A stretch of 64,000 bases of DNA from Anaerobacillus arseniciselenatis (GCF_001865995.1 NZ_MLQQ01000001.1:558001-622000), one strand, 5' to 3'; counted from the first letter of the stretch, positions 52,746 to 62,513 are shown. Notes: a model not told the origin generated them from the letters alone. Translations and numbers: made by a program.

Positions 52746-54017
52746 TTATGATTTATGACCACCGACGAGTTTACTTCGATGTTTAGCTGTTCCAGCTTGT
52801 GTATAGGAAACAGCTCGAAGTAGCTTATCAGCACCGTACTTCTCTCGAATAAAGTCCATGACATATCCTAATTCTCTTTGCCTTGGTTTTTCTGGTTCAA
52901 ATAAACTTAACTGAACTTGGTCATCATTGACGATATTTGATAGCGAAATTGAAATACTTCGAACCGTTTGCCCTTGATGATATTGATGAAATAATTTTAA
53001 GCATGCTTTATAAATTTCTAATGTAATATTAGTCGCATCTTGTAACGTAATCGATCGCTGAAAACCGCCTTCGCCGAACTCATCTTTACTATAGCCAATG
53101 CCAAGACTAACAGTTCTACCTGCCTTTTTCGCTGTCCTTGCCCTTCTTGCTACTTCTTCACACATTTCCAAAATCACATGCTTTACTTCCTTCGGATCAA
53201 CATAATCTCGAAGTAAAATTTGACTTTTACCGAAACTAATTTGACCTTCGATAATGGGGGCGCCTAATTGTGAAAGGTCAACACCGTGAGCATGATAATA
53301 TAGCTGATTACCTATGATGCCAAAGTGTTTTTCCAGTAACGTTAATGGGGCATTAGCCAATTGCCCTACTGAAAAAATACCTAACTTATTTAAGCGTTTT
53401 TCAATTCGTGAACCAATTCCCCACATCTCCCTTAGTGGTGCAATGTTCCAAAGCTTTTTTTCAACATCATCGTACGTCCACTCAGCAATGCCTTTCTTTT
53501 TCGCCTCTAAATCAAGACACACTTTTGAAAGAAGCATATTAGGACCAATGCCGATCGAGCACGTTAAACCGAACTGGTGAAGCATATCATTTTGTATACG
53601 CCTAGCAAGTGCCTTTTTATCACCCCAAAGTCGTTCTGTTCCTTTTACATCAAGAAAACTTTCATCAACGCTATACGTATGGATCGCTTCAAAAGGAACG
53701 TAACGAGTAAAAAATTCAGTTAAACAAGTAGAAATTTGTAAATAAGTTAACATTTCGGCATTAACAACTTTAATTTTAGGATCGCGTGGAATTTCAAAAA
53801 GTCTACTTCCTGTTTTAATCCCAAACTCTTTTTTTAACCGAGGAGTGGCCGCTAAAACGACACTCCCATCCCTTTTTGTATCACCGACAACCGCTAAATA
53901 ACACGTTAGCGGATCAAGGCCAAGCGCTATGGCCGAACAACTAGCATAAAAGCTCTTCATATCAATACAAAATATGGTCCGCTTCGGAAGTGCTTCATAA
54001 TCTATATCTATTTGCAT
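52746..54017 (-). CDS. yqjW: Y-family DNA polymerase, UvrX/YqjW type
   Basis: Translesion DNA polymerase induced by DNA damage. The 423 residues have the catalytic acidic motifs in FCIDMKSFYASCSA and YSVDESFLDVKG, the HhH segment GIGSRIEKRLNKLG, and a C-terminal QLSLFEPEKP that resembles a sliding-clamp binding motif. Together with the YolD-like gene it matches yqjW-yqjX of B. subtilis. A promoter with two LexA-like boxes lies about 200 bp upstream (54200-54256). Confidence 0.93.
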   Translation of the reverse strand: MQIDIDYEALPKRTIFCIDMKSFYASCSAIALGLDPLTCYLAVVGDTKRDGSVVLAATPRLKKEFGIKTGSRLFEIPRDPKIKVVNAEMLTYLQISTCLTEFFTRYVPFEAIHTYSVDESFLDVKGTERLWGDKKALARRIQNDMLHQFGLTCSIGIGPNMLLSKVCLDLEAKKKGIAEWTYDDVEKKLWNIAPLREMWGIGSRIEKRLNKLGIFSVGQLANAPLTLLEKHFGIIGNQLYYHAHGVDLSQLGAPIIEGQISFGKSQILLRDYVDPKEVKHVILEMCEEVARRARTAKKAGRTVSLGIGYSKDEFGEGGFQRSITLQDATNITLEIYKACLKLFHQYHQGQTVRSISISLSNIVNDDQVQLSLFEPEKPRQRELGYVMDFIREKYGADKLLRAVSYTQAGTAKHRSKLVGGHKS

Positions 54018-54199
54018 CCTACTCCACCTTTCTAGTTAACCAATTAACCAACTTTTCCATACAAAACGCTCATGATAGGTGCCGTCACCTTCTAAAATAT
54101 AAAGGTCTAGGGTTTCCCTTTCCAACTAACCAACAAACCAACTGTCCAACTATTTTACATACAAAACGATATATCTTTAATTTTTTGCACACAAAAAAC

Positions 54200-54256
54200 A
54201 GAACGTATATTCTTATTATTTTTTTCATTATAAACGAATATACGTTCTGTTTTCAA
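54200..54256 (-). promoter_or_regulatory. Promoter with two LexA-like boxes for yqjW-yqjX
   Basis: Minus strand -35 TTGAAA (54251-54256), 18 bp spacer and -10 TATAAT (54227-54232). A LexA-like box AGAACGTATATTCG (54235-54248, read on the minus strand) occupies the spacer, and AGAATATACGTTCT (54200-54213) lies just past the start point. Both keep GAAC/GTTC-type half sites with four bases between, 8 of 10 of CGAACnnnnGTTCG. The two boxes are inverted to each other, so the region also folds as a hairpin. Confidence 0.7.
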
Positions 54257-54285
54257 TTTGAAAAAAATGGGGATGTCTCCCCATT

Positions 54286-54403
54286 CGAGTGAATTTCATA
54301 ATTTCCTTAATTGAGCAATATAAAGCTATATGTAGTTGCGAGCGGTTTAATGCAACTACATATAGATACTTAATGGCGAAAATATTGAATTATGAAATTC
54401 ATA
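54286..54403. repeat. R1 palindromic element, copy 9 (inverted)
   Basis: Ends GAGTGAATTTCATAATTT and AATTATGAAATTCAT. Centre CTATATGTAGTTGCG / TGCAACTACATATAG. It stops three bases before the stop codon of yqjQ (54407). Confidence 0.88.
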
Positions 54404-54406
54404 TAA

Positions 54407-55210
54407 CTATTTTTGATTTAGCTTCTTTCCAGCTATTTTTTCAACGAGACTAGGAAAAAGCTGATAAAAAGTTGTTCCAATACCCATCCAACGTGGTAAA
54501 TTCAGCTCTCTTTTCGGTCGTTCAATTAATTGAATGATCTTTTCTGATACAAAAGAAGATTCTAACATAAACTTCTCTACGTTTTTCGTATAATTCCCTG
54601 ATGTGTCTGCTCGCTTGAAAAAAGGTGTTTTAATAGGTCCCGGATTTACAGCACTAACAAAGATGTTGCTATCGATTAATTCCATTCGTAAACTATTTGA
54701 TATTGCTAGCACAGAATGCTTTGTCGCAGAATAAACGCTAGACTTTGGGGTTGCCAATTTACCGGCCTGAGAAGCAATGTTAATAATATGTCCTTCATTC
54801 CGCTCAAGCATTGCTGGCAGTACAGCTTGCGTACAAGCGATTAAACCAAACACATTTACATCGAACATTCCTTTAATATCCTCTATTTTCGCGTCCACAA
54901 AAGTATCAAAAATGGCGTAGCCTGCATTATTAATTAAAACGTCGACTTTATGATACTCGTCTAAAATGTGTTGAAATGTTTTAGCAACTGCTTTTGCGTC
55001 TCCGACATCAACTGTATAAAAAGGAGCCTCAATTCCTGTCGTTTTCAAAATTTCTTCGCTAGCTGCTGCCAGTTTCCCTGTCGAACGCGCCAACAATATT
55101 GGTGTTCCACCTTGCTTTGCTATATCACGGGCTATTGTCAAGCCAATTCCACTTGATGCTCCTGTAATAACAACAATTTTTTCTTGTAAATGATTAGACA
55201 ATTGCCTCAC
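54407..55210 (-). CDS. yqjQ: Short-chain dehydrogenase/reductase, YqjQ type
   Basis: NAD(P)-dependent oxidoreductase with a Rossmann fold. The 267 residues have TGASSGIGLTIARD, NNAGYAIF, the catalytic Ser in IINIASQAGK and YSATKHS (Tyr and Lys). A C-terminal segment with PRWMGIGTTFYQLFPSLVEK is amphipathic. B. subtilis YqjQ has the same position near proI and yqjW. Substrate unknown. The gene is on the other strand from proB with a 395-base divergent region containing the T-box. Confidence 0.85.
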   Translation of the reverse strand: MRQLSNHLQEKIVVITGASSGIGLTIARDIAKQGGTPILLARSTGKLAAASEEILKTTGIEAPFYTVDVGDAKAVAKTFQHILDEYHKVDVLINNAGYAIFDTFVDAKIEDIKGMFDVNVFGLIACTQAVLPAMLERNEGHIINIASQAGKLATPKSSVYSATKHSVLAISNSLRMELIDSNIFVSAVNPGPIKTPFFKRADTSGNYTKNVEKFMLESSFVSEKIIQLIERPKRELNLPRWMGIGTTFYQLFPSLVEKIAGKKLNQK

Positions 55211-55282
55211 CTCTATTAATTTCCATCATACCCCTTCTTTACTTCAGTATCAAAATTTATTATAATTCATACCCATAAAGTA

Positions 55283-55311
55283 TTGACAGTATAGCGTAAA
55301 TATCAGATAAT
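55283..55311 (+). promoter_or_regulatory. Promoter of the proBA-proI transcript
   Basis: TTGACA (55283-55288), 17 bp spacer, GATAAT (55306-55311). It is well placed for a leader carrying the T-box from about 55345. Confidence 0.8.
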
Positions 55312-55344
55312 TAAAAAAACTTAGTGATTTAAAGCGTTGAAAGG

Positions 55345-55560
55345 GAATAGTAAATAAACGTTTTGGCGAAAGAGAGTGGAATTCACCGGCTGAAAGATTC
55401 CATCGCAAAAAAACTTATTGAACCTGCCCTGGAGCTGTTAGGCCAAACCCTAGCCGTCTTACCTGCGTTAACGGTTAAAGAGGACATCTCATAGATGTCA
55501 ATTAAGGTGGTACCGCGGATAACCTTCCGTCCTTTTTTATAAGGATGGAAGGTTTTTTTA
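55345..55560 (+). promoter_or_regulatory. Proline T-box leader with terminator
   Basis: The T-box sequence AAGGTGGTACCGCGG is at 55504-55518. Stem I contains the AG bulge region GAAAGAGAGTGGAATTC, and the specifier loop reads GAA-CCT-GCC with CCT (55423-55425), a proline codon. The terminator CCTTCCGTCC / GGATGGAAGG with TTTTTTTA ends at 55560. Uncharged tRNA-Pro should allow read-through into proB. Known for proBA in B. subtilis. Confidence 0.93.
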
Positions 55561-55605
55561 TTTGACCAAGGTCTTCGTAATCAATTGAAAAAAGAGGGAT
55601 TTAAA

Positions 55606-56712
55606 ATGAGTAAACAACGAATCGTTGTAAAAATTGGCAGTAGTTCATTAACAAATACACAAGGCGGCATTTCCAATGAAAAGCTTTTGGAACACGCTAA
55701 TGCTTTAGCGAAATTAAAGCAACATGGTCATGAAGTGATCTTAATCTCATCAGGAGCCGTTGCCGCCGGATTTACAAAGCTTGGCTATCCGACAAGACCT
55801 GTAACAATCGCAGGAAAACAAGCCGCAGCAGCTGTTGGGCAAGGGTTACTCATGCAAGGTTATGAAGAAGCATTTAATCGCCATGATGTCGTTGTTGCTC
55901 AACTCCTTTTAACGAGAAATGATTTTCTAAGTCAAGAACAGTACAGTAACGCTTATGCCGTTTTAACAGAGCTTCTTAGCCGTCGGATTGTTCCAATTAT
56001 TAATGAGAACGATTCAACATCTGTTGAAGAACTTACATTTGGCGACAATGATATGCTTTCTGCTTTAGTAAGCGGACTCGTTCACGCAGATTTTTTAGCG
56101 ATTTTAACAGATATAAACGGGCTTTATGATGAGGACCCCAGGAAAAATGCTACGGCAAAGAAATATCACTACTTACCGACCATTACTGACGAGTTATTAA
56201 CTCAAGCGAAAACGACTGGTTCCAAACTAGGAACAGGTGGAATGCGTTCAAAAATAGAAGCCGCCAAAACTGCGACAACACTTGGAGTCAATGTTTTTAT
56301 CGGAACAGGAGTAGGCGAAGATAAGTTGATAGATATTTTATTAGGTAAGGGCGACGGCACTTATATTGGGACTGCAAATAAAAAAGTAGTCAAAAATAAA
56401 AAACAGTGGATTGCCTTTCATTCCAATGCGAGTGGAAAAATTGTCATCGATGACGGTGCAGTTAGAGCGATGTTGACGAAAGGTAAAAGCTTACTACCAA
56501 TTGGTATTCAAGAAGTAGCTGGAACGTTTCAAAAAGGGGATGTAGTCGAAGTTGTAAGTTCCCGTGGCAAGGTCATTGGAAAAGGACAAGTGAACTACTC
56601 TTCAGCAGAACTTTGTTCAATAAAAGGAAAAGAAAGTCAGGAAGCCAAAAAAACAATCAATTGTCGTTACGATGAAGCGATTCATCGCGATCATTGGATT
56701 ACATTTTCTTAA
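55606..56712 (+). CDS. proB: Glutamate 5-kinase
   Basis: First step of proline synthesis: phosphorylates glutamate to glutamyl-5-phosphate. The start is the ATG at 55606 ([17 protein letters not shown]), seven bases after AAAGAGGG; an upstream ATG adds only seven residues. 368 residues: amino acid kinase domain (about 1-255) with [22 protein letters not shown] and [13 protein letters not shown], then a C-terminal PUA domain (about 280-368). Followed by proA after 18 bases. Confidence 0.96.
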   Translation: MSKQRIVVKIGSSSLTNTQGGISNEKLLEHANALAKLKQHGHEVILISSGAVAAGFTKLGYPTRPVTIAGKQAAAAVGQGLLMQGYEEAFNRHDVVVAQLLLTRNDFLSQEQYSNAYAVLTELLSRRIVPIINENDSTSVEELTFGDNDMLSALVSGLVHADFLAILTDINGLYDEDPRKNATAKKYHYLPTITDELLTQAKTTGSKLGTGGMRSKIEAAKTATTLGVNVFIGTGVGEDKLIDILLGKGDGTYIGTANKKVVKNKKQWIAFHSNASGKIVIDDGAVRAMLTKGKSLLPIGIQEVAGTFQKGDVVEVVSSRGKVIGKGQVNYSSAELCSIKGKESQEAKKTINCRYDEAIHRDHWITFS

Positions 56713-56730
56713 GAAGAGGTGAAAGAAAAA

Positions 56731-57978
56731 ATGAATGAACTAGTAACAAAAGCAAAAAAGGCAAGTGAAATCACTGCAAAATTAGGTGCCACATCAACAG
56801 AAGAAAAAAACGAAGCACTAAAGCTAATGAGCGAAAAATTAATGAATGAAATCGATTATTTGCTAAAGGAAAATGAAAAGGATATTGAAGCAGGAAGAAG
56901 TAATGGACTTTCTGATGGACTATTAGACCGTTTAAGACTGACTGAAACAAGAATTAAGGATATGGCGACTGCACTTCTTCAGCTAATCGAACTACCTGAT
57001 CCTATTGGTGAAGTAACGTTTGAAACCGAGCGCCCTAACGGATTGGAGTTAAAGAAAATCCGGGTTCCTCTAGGAGTTATCGGAATGATTTATGAAGCAA
57101 GGCCAAATGTAACCGTAGATGCAGCTAGTCTTTGTTTAAAAACGGGTAATGCCGTATTATTACGTGGCAGTTCGTCTGCCATTCATTCCAACAAAGCTCT
57201 TGTTAACGTCATTCATCGAGCGCTAGAAAAAAGTTCGCTTCCTAAAGAAGCTGTGCAACTTATTGAAGATACGAAAAGGGAAACGGCAGAGCAAATGTTT
57301 AAGTTAACCGAATATTTAGATGTTCTTATTCCTCGCGGAGGGGCGAAACTGATTCAGTCAGTGGTCGAAAAAGCGTCTGTCCCCGTTTTAGAAACCGGTG
57401 TCGGAAACTGTCACGTTTATATTGACGACACAGCCAACGAACAAATGGCCGTTGATATTGTCGTTAACGCGAAGACACAACGCCCGTCTGTTTGCAACGC
57501 ATGTGAAACGGTCATCGTCCATCAAGATTGGGCAAAGTTTCATTTTACAAGTCTCGTCGATGCCCTTGTAGATCAAGGGGTTGAACTTCGCGGCGATGAC
57601 GCAGCACGTAAATTAGATGCTCGTATTTCTGTTGCTACCGAAGAAGATTGGCAAGTTGAGTTTTTAAACTTAACATTAGCCGTAAAAGTGGTTAATTGCC
57701 TTGAAGAAGCCATTGAGCATATCGGAAACTATGGATCAAAACATACAGAAGCGATCATTTCAGAAACTGAAAAAAATGTGAATCAGTTTTTCACTTTTGT
57801 AGATGCAGCAGCGCTTTACCATAATGCTTCGACTCGCTTTACTGATGGCTTTGAATTTGGTTTCGGCGCAGAAATTGGTATAAGTACGCAAAAACTTCAT
57901 GCAAGAGGGCCAATGGGATTAGAAGCTTTAACATCGTCAAAATATATTATTTTAGGTACTGGACAAATCCGCTCATAA
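56731..57978 (+). CDS. proA: Glutamate-5-semialdehyde dehydrogenase
   Basis: Reduces glutamyl-5-phosphate with NADPH to the semialdehyde. The ATG at 56731 follows AGAGGTG by about ten bases; the upstream GTG falls in that site. 415 residues with the cofactor fold [25 protein letters not shown]-like [10 protein letters not shown], the catalytic Cys in [13 protein letters not shown] and the end [13 protein letters not shown]. It lies between proB and proI. Confidence 0.96.
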   Translation: MNELVTKAKKASEITAKLGATSTEEKNEALKLMSEKLMNEIDYLLKENEKDIEAGRSNGLSDGLLDRLRLTETRIKDMATALLQLIELPDPIGEVTFETERPNGLELKKIRVPLGVIGMIYEARPNVTVDAASLCLKTGNAVLLRGSSSAIHSNKALVNVIHRALEKSSLPKEAVQLIEDTKRETAEQMFKLTEYLDVLIPRGGAKLIQSVVEKASVPVLETGVGNCHVYIDDTANEQMAVDIVVNAKTQRPSVCNACETVIVHQDWAKFHFTSLVDALVDQGVELRGDDAARKLDARISVATEEDWQVEFLNLTLAVKVVNCLEEAIEHIGNYGSKHTEAIISETEKNVNQFFTFVDAAALYHNASTRFTDGFEFGFGAEIGISTQKLHARGPMGLEALTSSKYIILGTGQIRS

Positions 57979-58039
57979 CTTAAGTCGTATCTCTATAAAA
58001 TTTTGACCACGAAACCTTTAACTAAGGAGTTGAAAACAA

Positions 58040-58873
58040 ATGTTAACGAATAAAAAAGTTGCTTTTATCGGAGCCGGAAGTATGGCGGAAGCGATGATCT
58101 CAGGTATTTTAGCAAAAAATATATTACAACCAGCACAAATTTACGTAACAAACCGAAGTAATAAAGAGAAACTAGACCTTTTGCAAAAACAATATAGTGT
58201 GGAAGTTTTTACGAATCTACAAGACGTATTACCGAAGATGGACATCATTATTTTTGCCATCAAACCAAAAGACATCACTGAAACAATAGAGAAAATTAAG
58301 GCTTATACTACCGAAAAACAAGTGATGATCTCAGTACTTGCTGGGGTTTCTACATCATGTATTTCTCGCCTTCTCAAACATGAAGCACCAGTGATTCGAA
58401 CGATGCCTAATACTTCGGCAGCTGTTGGACAATCGATTACAGCTATTGCTCCAGGAAGTTATGCTGGCGAAGGTCAAGTAACATTAACGAAAACGTTATT
58501 AGAAGCGATTGGAGAAGTCGTCATCGTCGAAGAAGAAAAATTAGATGCCATTACAGGTTTATCTGGGTCAGGTCCCGCCTATATTTATTACTTGATTGAA
58601 GCAATGGAAATAGGTGCTAAAGAAATTGGTATAGACGAGAAGTTAGCGAAGCAATTGATTGCTCAAGTACTCATTGGTGCTGCAGAGAGGGTAAAATCAA
58701 CCGACCTCTCATCGCAAACACTTTACAAGCAGGTAATGAGTCCTGGAGGAACAACAGAAGCAGGGTTTAAAATGTTAGAAAACTATCACTACCAAGAAGC
58801 AATGGTTGAATGTATTAAACGTGCCGCCCAGCGCTCTACAGAGTTAGGTAAGTTATATTCTTTTGTGAAATAA
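58040..58873 (+). CDS. proI: Pyrroline-5-carboxylate reductase
   Basis: Final step to proline. The 277 residues have the NAD(P) loop AFIGAGSMAEAMISG, FAIKPKDITET, RTMPNTSAAVGQ and the signature ITGLSGSGPAYIYYLIEAME with MSPGGTTEAGFKML. AAGGAG precedes the ATG. It is the third gene of the T-box-controlled unit, 61 bases after proA. Named proI as in the B. subtilis T-box-regulated paralogue; proC-family. Confidence 0.95.
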   Translation: MLTNKKVAFIGAGSMAEAMISGILAKNILQPAQIYVTNRSNKEKLDLLQKQYSVEVFTNLQDVLPKMDIIIFAIKPKDITETIEKIKAYTTEKQVMISVLAGVSTSCISRLLKHEAPVIRTMPNTSAAVGQSITAIAPGSYAGEGQVTLTKTLLEAIGEVVIVEEEKLDAITGLSGSGPAYIYYLIEAMEIGAKEIGIDEKLAKQLIAQVLIGAAERVKSTDLSSQTLYKQVMSPGGTTEAGFKMLENYHYQEAMVECIKRAAQRSTELGKLYSFVK

Positions 58874-58888
58874 ATGAAAAATTATAGA

Positions 58889-58990
58889 ACTAAAGGCTCT
58901 CTCATAAGTGATTTTCACTCCGCCGATTACTAAAAGAAGGCAAACACGCCAATATATTTTCCGGCAATGTGATAAACACTTATGAGGAGT
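58889..58990 (+). terminator. Terminator-like hairpin after proI
   Basis: AAGGCTCTCTCATAAGTG and CACTTATGAGGAGTCTTTTTTGTG form a long stem over a loop of about 60 bases containing a smaller CCGCCGATT structure. A fragment of R2 (GAAGAGAAGGAAATCATCCG, 59004-59023) follows. Confidence 0.7.
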
Positions 58991-59146
58991 CTTTTTTGTG
59001 TTCGAAGAGAAGGAAATCATCCGCCTTTTCATTCAAGATGGTGACGGACGCTTCTATAAAACTTTCAATATTTATTCCATCAAACTAAAAAATCTAGTAG
59101 AATAAACATTAGTGTTTAATAAAGCTCTTTTGTGTGGAGGAAAACT

Positions 59147-59959
59147 ATGACTAATAGAAAAAAACTTGCTTATATTCGCGAGAAAATATTTAAGTTAGTT
59201 CAACATAAATATTTTACAGGAACAGTTCTTGGCTTAATCATCTTTAATGCAATCGTTGTTGGTATAGAGACATACCCCTCTATATACGAGTCTCATAAAC
59301 TATTATTTTTCTTAATAGATAAAGCTTTAATTTGGATTTTCACCGTTGAGATTGTATTAAGAATGATTGCTGAAAGAAAACTGAGTGACTTCTTTAAAAG
59401 CAGCTGGAATTGGTTTGACTTTTTAATTGTCGCTGCAGGACATATCTTTGTGGGTGCTCACTTTGTTACTGTATTACGGATTTTACGAGTACTTCGTGTT
59501 TTTCGTGCCATATCAATCATACCATCTTTACGGAAATTAGTAGATGCATTACTACTAACGATTCCTGCACTTGGAAACATTATGCTTTTAATGAGTATTA
59601 TCTTTTACATTTTCGCTGTTATAGGCACAATGTTATTTCAGGAAGTCGCACCTGAATATTTCGGTTCTCTTCAACTTTCACTGTTAACGCTATTCCAAGT
59701 CGTCACACTTGAATCGTGGGCAAGCGGAGTAATGTGGCCAATTTTCCACGAACTACCGTGGTCTTGGATCTATTTCGTTTCATTTGTACTCGTTGGAACT
59801 TTTGTTATTTTCAACTTATTTATTGGGGTCATTGTTAGCAATGTCGAAAAAGTTGATGCTGCTGACAATGTTGACGAAAAGAAAGATATCGAAGAATTGA
59901 AAGACGAGGTAAAAGAATTAAAGCAGTTAATTATTAATTTATCGAAAGAAAAATCATAA
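59147..59959 (+). CDS. NaChBac-type voltage-gated sodium channel
   Basis: Six-transmembrane bacterial voltage-gated sodium channel that works as a homotetramer. The start is the ATG at 59147 behind TGGAGG. 270 residues. S1-S3 lie at about 24-100; the S4 voltage sensor (about 106-121) has Arg at 111, 114, 117 and 120 in VLRILRVLRVFRA. The selectivity filter TLESWAS (about 187-193) is the same as NaChBac of Bacillus halodurans, and the pore surround FQVVTLESWASGVM matches it nearly word for word. S6 is followed by a heptad coiled coil (about 240-268). NaChBac-like channels in alkaliphiles admit sodium for motility and pH control. Confidence 0.95.
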   Translation: MTNRKKLAYIREKIFKLVQHKYFTGTVLGLIIFNAIVVGIETYPSIYESHKLLFFLIDKALIWIFTVEIVLRMIAERKLSDFFKSSWNWFDFLIVAAGHIFVGAHFVTVLRILRVLRVFRAISIIPSLRKLVDALLLTIPALGNIMLLMSIIFYIFAVIGTMLFQEVAPEYFGSLQLSLLTLFQVVTLESWASGVMWPIFHELPWSWIYFVSFVLVGTFVIFNLFIGVIVSNVEKVDAADNVDEKKDIEELKDEVKELKQLIINLSKEKS

Positions 59960-59972
59960 ACTCAACATAAAA

Positions 59973-60006
59973 AGGTATACGAATCGTCGCACGAATTCGT
60001 ATACCT
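59973..60006. terminator. Bidirectional terminator between the Na+ channel and thrD
   Basis: AGGTATACGAAT and ATTCGTATACCT pair perfectly around CGTCGCACGA. It lies between convergent genes. Confidence 0.85.
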
Positions 60007-60046
60007 ACCTAAATGCATATTTATTTTTCCACTTCTGGCCTCGTTA

Positions 60047-61417
60047 CTAAGCAACCGGGTCTTTAGTTTCAACGAAGAAGTTATTATAAAGCTCTTGTAC
60101 TGCCTTATCAGCATCGGCATCAATTATACCAAACACAATACTTACTTCTGATGAACCTTGATTTATCATATAAATATTGACCCCTACATTGGCTAACGCC
60201 TCCGTAGCTTTAGCAGCAATGCCAACCATCTCTTTCATACCTTCTCCAACGATCATCACCATGGCAAAGTCATGTTCGACATGAACATCATCAACATCGA
60301 GGTCTTCTTTAATTCTAGCTACAATTCTTTCTTCCATTTCTGGAGTTAATTGATCACCCTTTAAAATAATCGACGTATCATCAATTCCTGAAGGCATATG
60401 TTCATACGATAACCCTTCATCCTCTATGATTTCTAAAAGGTGGCGTCCAAATCCGACTTCTCGGTTCATTAAGTATTTTCGAACATAGATTGTACTAAAC
60501 CCTGATTCGCTAGCAATCCCAATGATTGGATTAATTAAATAGTTACGTTCGTTTACAATCATCGTTCCTTTAGCCGTTGGATTATTTGTATTTTTAATAC
60601 ATACAGGAACTCCTTTTTTGAAAGCCGGAATTAAGGCTTCATCATGGAAAACTGAAAATCCGGCATATGATAACTCACGCATTTCTCTATACGTTAATTC
60701 TTCAATTTCAACAGGATCTTCTACGACATTAGGGTTAGCGACAAACACAGAATCAACGTCAGTAAAGTTTTCATAAAGCTCTGCATCAACAGCCGATGCT
60801 ACGATCGACCCCGTAATATCCGAACCACCTCTAGAAAAAGTGACAAGCTCTCCATCTGGTGTGTAACCAAAAAATCCTGGGAAGATTAATATACCTTTTC
60901 TGTTTCTGAGCTCGTATAAATGATCGTACGCCTCAGGTAACACTTGTGCGTTCCCATAGTCTTTACTAACGAACAAGCCTGCTTCTTTTGGATCAACATA
61001 GTTCGCATCGACACCTAAAGATTGTAAATAATAGGAAAATAACTTTGCATTATTATCTTCGCCACTTGCTTTAATTAAATCACTAAACTTTTGTTCGCCT
61101 TCTTCTTTTGTTGCTAACCTCGAAAGTAAATCATCTTTAATAATATTAACGACATCTTTTGATAAATTTAAGTCATTAGCAATTTGCTCGTAGCGACTAA
61201 CGACTCTTTGTAGAGCATCTGTTACGTCCTCATTTGCTAGCGCCTTATCACCTAAAGCAATTAATAAATCCGTTACTTTCGTATCTTCCTTAAAACGTTT
61301 TCCTGGTGCTGAAACCACAACAATTTTTCTTTCAGCATCGGACATCACAATATTTGCTACTTTTTGCATTTGTTCTGCACTCGCTAAAGATGTTCCACCG
61401 AACTTACAAACCTTCAT
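60047..61417 (-). CDS. thrD: Aspartokinase III (ThrD/YclM type)
   Basis: Phosphorylates aspartate at the head of the lysine, methionine and threonine pathways. The 456 residues have KFGGTSLASAEQM, SRGGSDITGSIVA, FTDVDSVFVANP and ELSYAGFSVFHDEA, then two ACT domains near the end (about 310-450). Length and sequence fit the 454-residue B. subtilis YclM (aspartokinase III), not the internally started LysC. No lysine riboswitch stands upstream; an R1 repeat does. The start ATG lies at 61415-61417. Confidence 0.93.
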   Translation of the reverse strand: MKVCKFGGTSLASAEQMQKVANIVMSDAERKIVVVSAPGKRFKEDTKVTDLLIALGDKALANEDVTDALQRVVSRYEQIANDLNLSKDVVNIIKDDLLSRLATKEEGEQKFSDLIKASGEDNNAKLFSYYLQSLGVDANYVDPKEAGLFVSKDYGNAQVLPEAYDHLYELRNRKGILIFPGFFGYTPDGELVTFSRGGSDITGSIVASAVDAELYENFTDVDSVFVANPNVVEDPVEIEELTYREMRELSYAGFSVFHDEALIPAFKKGVPVCIKNTNNPTAKGTMIVNERNYLINPIIGIASESGFSTIYVRKYLMNREVGFGRHLLEIIEDEGLSYEHMPSGIDDTSIILKGDQLTPEMEERIVARIKEDLDVDDVHVEHDFAMVMIVGEGMKEMVGIAAKATEALANVGVNIYMINQGSSEVSIVFGIIDADADKAVQELYNNFFVETKDPVA

Positions 61418-61470
61418 ATTTTTTTAGCCACCTCATAATTGTAGTTTTTTCCAGAACCATAAATCTAATT

Positions 61471-61593
61471 TAATGAATTTCATAAATCCTTATTTAGCGC
61501 TCCACTAGGACGCTACATTTCTAGCTGAGTTAAATCGTTCTCACTAGATGTAGATTGATCTGGCTAATTGATTCGTATTATGAAATTCACTCA
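61471..61593. repeat. R1 palindromic element, copy 10 (third variant)
   Basis: Ends AATGAATTTCATAAATCC and ATTATGAAATTCACT are conserved. The interior is different: GCTACATTTCTAG / CTAGATGTAG and TTAGCGC / GGCTAA. It lies 53 bp upstream of the thrD start. Confidence 0.82.
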
Positions 61594-61839
61594 ATTAATT
61601 AATAATTTAAAATTTTACCACCTACTATTCATAGCTGCAACTGCCACCTTATCCTTTATATGCTTCAAATTTCGTTTAAATGGACGATTACATCAAAGAT
61701 TTTGTAATAGAAGGCAGATTTTTTTAAGATTTACTGTTTTTCAAGGAAATGATTGTATAATTTAGTGTGATAGATTTCCTGACACATCCATCAATAAAAA
61801 GTAAATATCATGTTATAGTTAAAATAGGAAAAGAGCATA

Positions 61840-61944
61840 GCGTTGCTCCTACGCCTATTCGTTGCACAAAAGCTAAGGCTTAGCGCGAAAAGCGAAAGGC
61901 GCTACTATACAAATGCATTCGTTGGCAGACAGGAGATGATAAAC
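61840..61944. repeat. Fragment of a Bacillus-type GCG-rich repeat in the tnrA leader
   Basis: GCGTTGCTCCTACGC, TTAGCGCGAAAAGCGAAAGG and GGCGCT are locally GC-rich and palindromic in an AT-rich region. They run up to the tnrA ribosome site. The remainder of 61594-61840 shows no gene, but has a TATAAT at 61756-61761 that may serve tnrA. Confidence 0.45.
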
Positions 61945-62247
61945 TTGTCTTATAAAGAGAAAAAGGTAATAACGATCGGTGTTGTCAGTGAGTTAACAGG
62001 TTTATCAGAAAGACAAATCCGTTATTACGAAGAACGAAAATTAATTTTTCCAGAGCGTACTAAAGGAGGTACTCGTAAATATTCCTTTACAGACGTCGAA
62101 CGACTTGTAGATATTTCAAATAAAATGGAAGACGGTATGCAAACATTTGAAATTAGAAAAATGGAACAAAAACAACTTCGTCAAACAGAGCTTAGAGAAA
62201 AAATGCTGCGCGGACAGCTAAATGCTGCATTTAATATTCGAAAATAA
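61945..62247 (+). CDS. tnrA: MerR-family nitrogen regulator TnrA
   Basis: Global regulator of nitrogen-limited gene expression, held by feedback-inhibited glutamine synthetase. The start is taken as TTG at 61945-61947, nine bases after AGGAG; the ATG at 61936 directly abuts that site. About 100 residues. The MerR helix-turn-helix and wing are [31 protein letters not shown] and [15 protein letters not shown]. The C-terminal tail [17 protein letters not shown] matches the glutamine-synthetase binding end of TnrA, and distinguishes it from GlnR. Confidence 0.92.
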   Translation: MSYKEKKVITIGVVSELTGLSERQIRYYEERKLIFPERTKGGTRKYSFTDVERLVDISNKMEDGMQTFEIRKMEQKQLRQTELREKMLRGQLNAAFNIRK

Positions 62248-62340
62248 TTAAAGCGTGACTTGACTCATTGTTGTATTTTCTTTTGGAGTGTAGCCAAGCT
62301 GCTACTTCCCCTTACGCTTACTTTTTGAAAATGAATAGGT

Positions 62341-62378
62341 CTTTGGAGATAAACAAAATTGTCTCTAAAGGCTTATTT
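62341..62378 (+). terminator. Intrinsic terminator after tnrA
   Basis: CTTTGGAGA and TCTCTAAAG pair around TAAACAAAATTG, followed by GCTTATTTTTTTA. About 95 bases past tnrA. Confidence 0.7.
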
Positions 62379-62513
62379 TTTTATGAAGAAAAAAACGTCG
62401 AATTTGCAAAGATCGCCTTTAATTTATATTTTAATGACTGATAACTTTACGATAAAAATAGTGATAATGGGACAAAGTATAAGTAGAACATAATAATGGA
62501 GGAACGATAAATT

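Noticed and set aside
61766-61784. TGTGA and TGACA half sites resembling a TnrA/GlnR box ahead of tnrA
   Set aside because: The spacing is nine bases rather than the seven of TGTNA-N7-TNACA, so the match is likely accidental.
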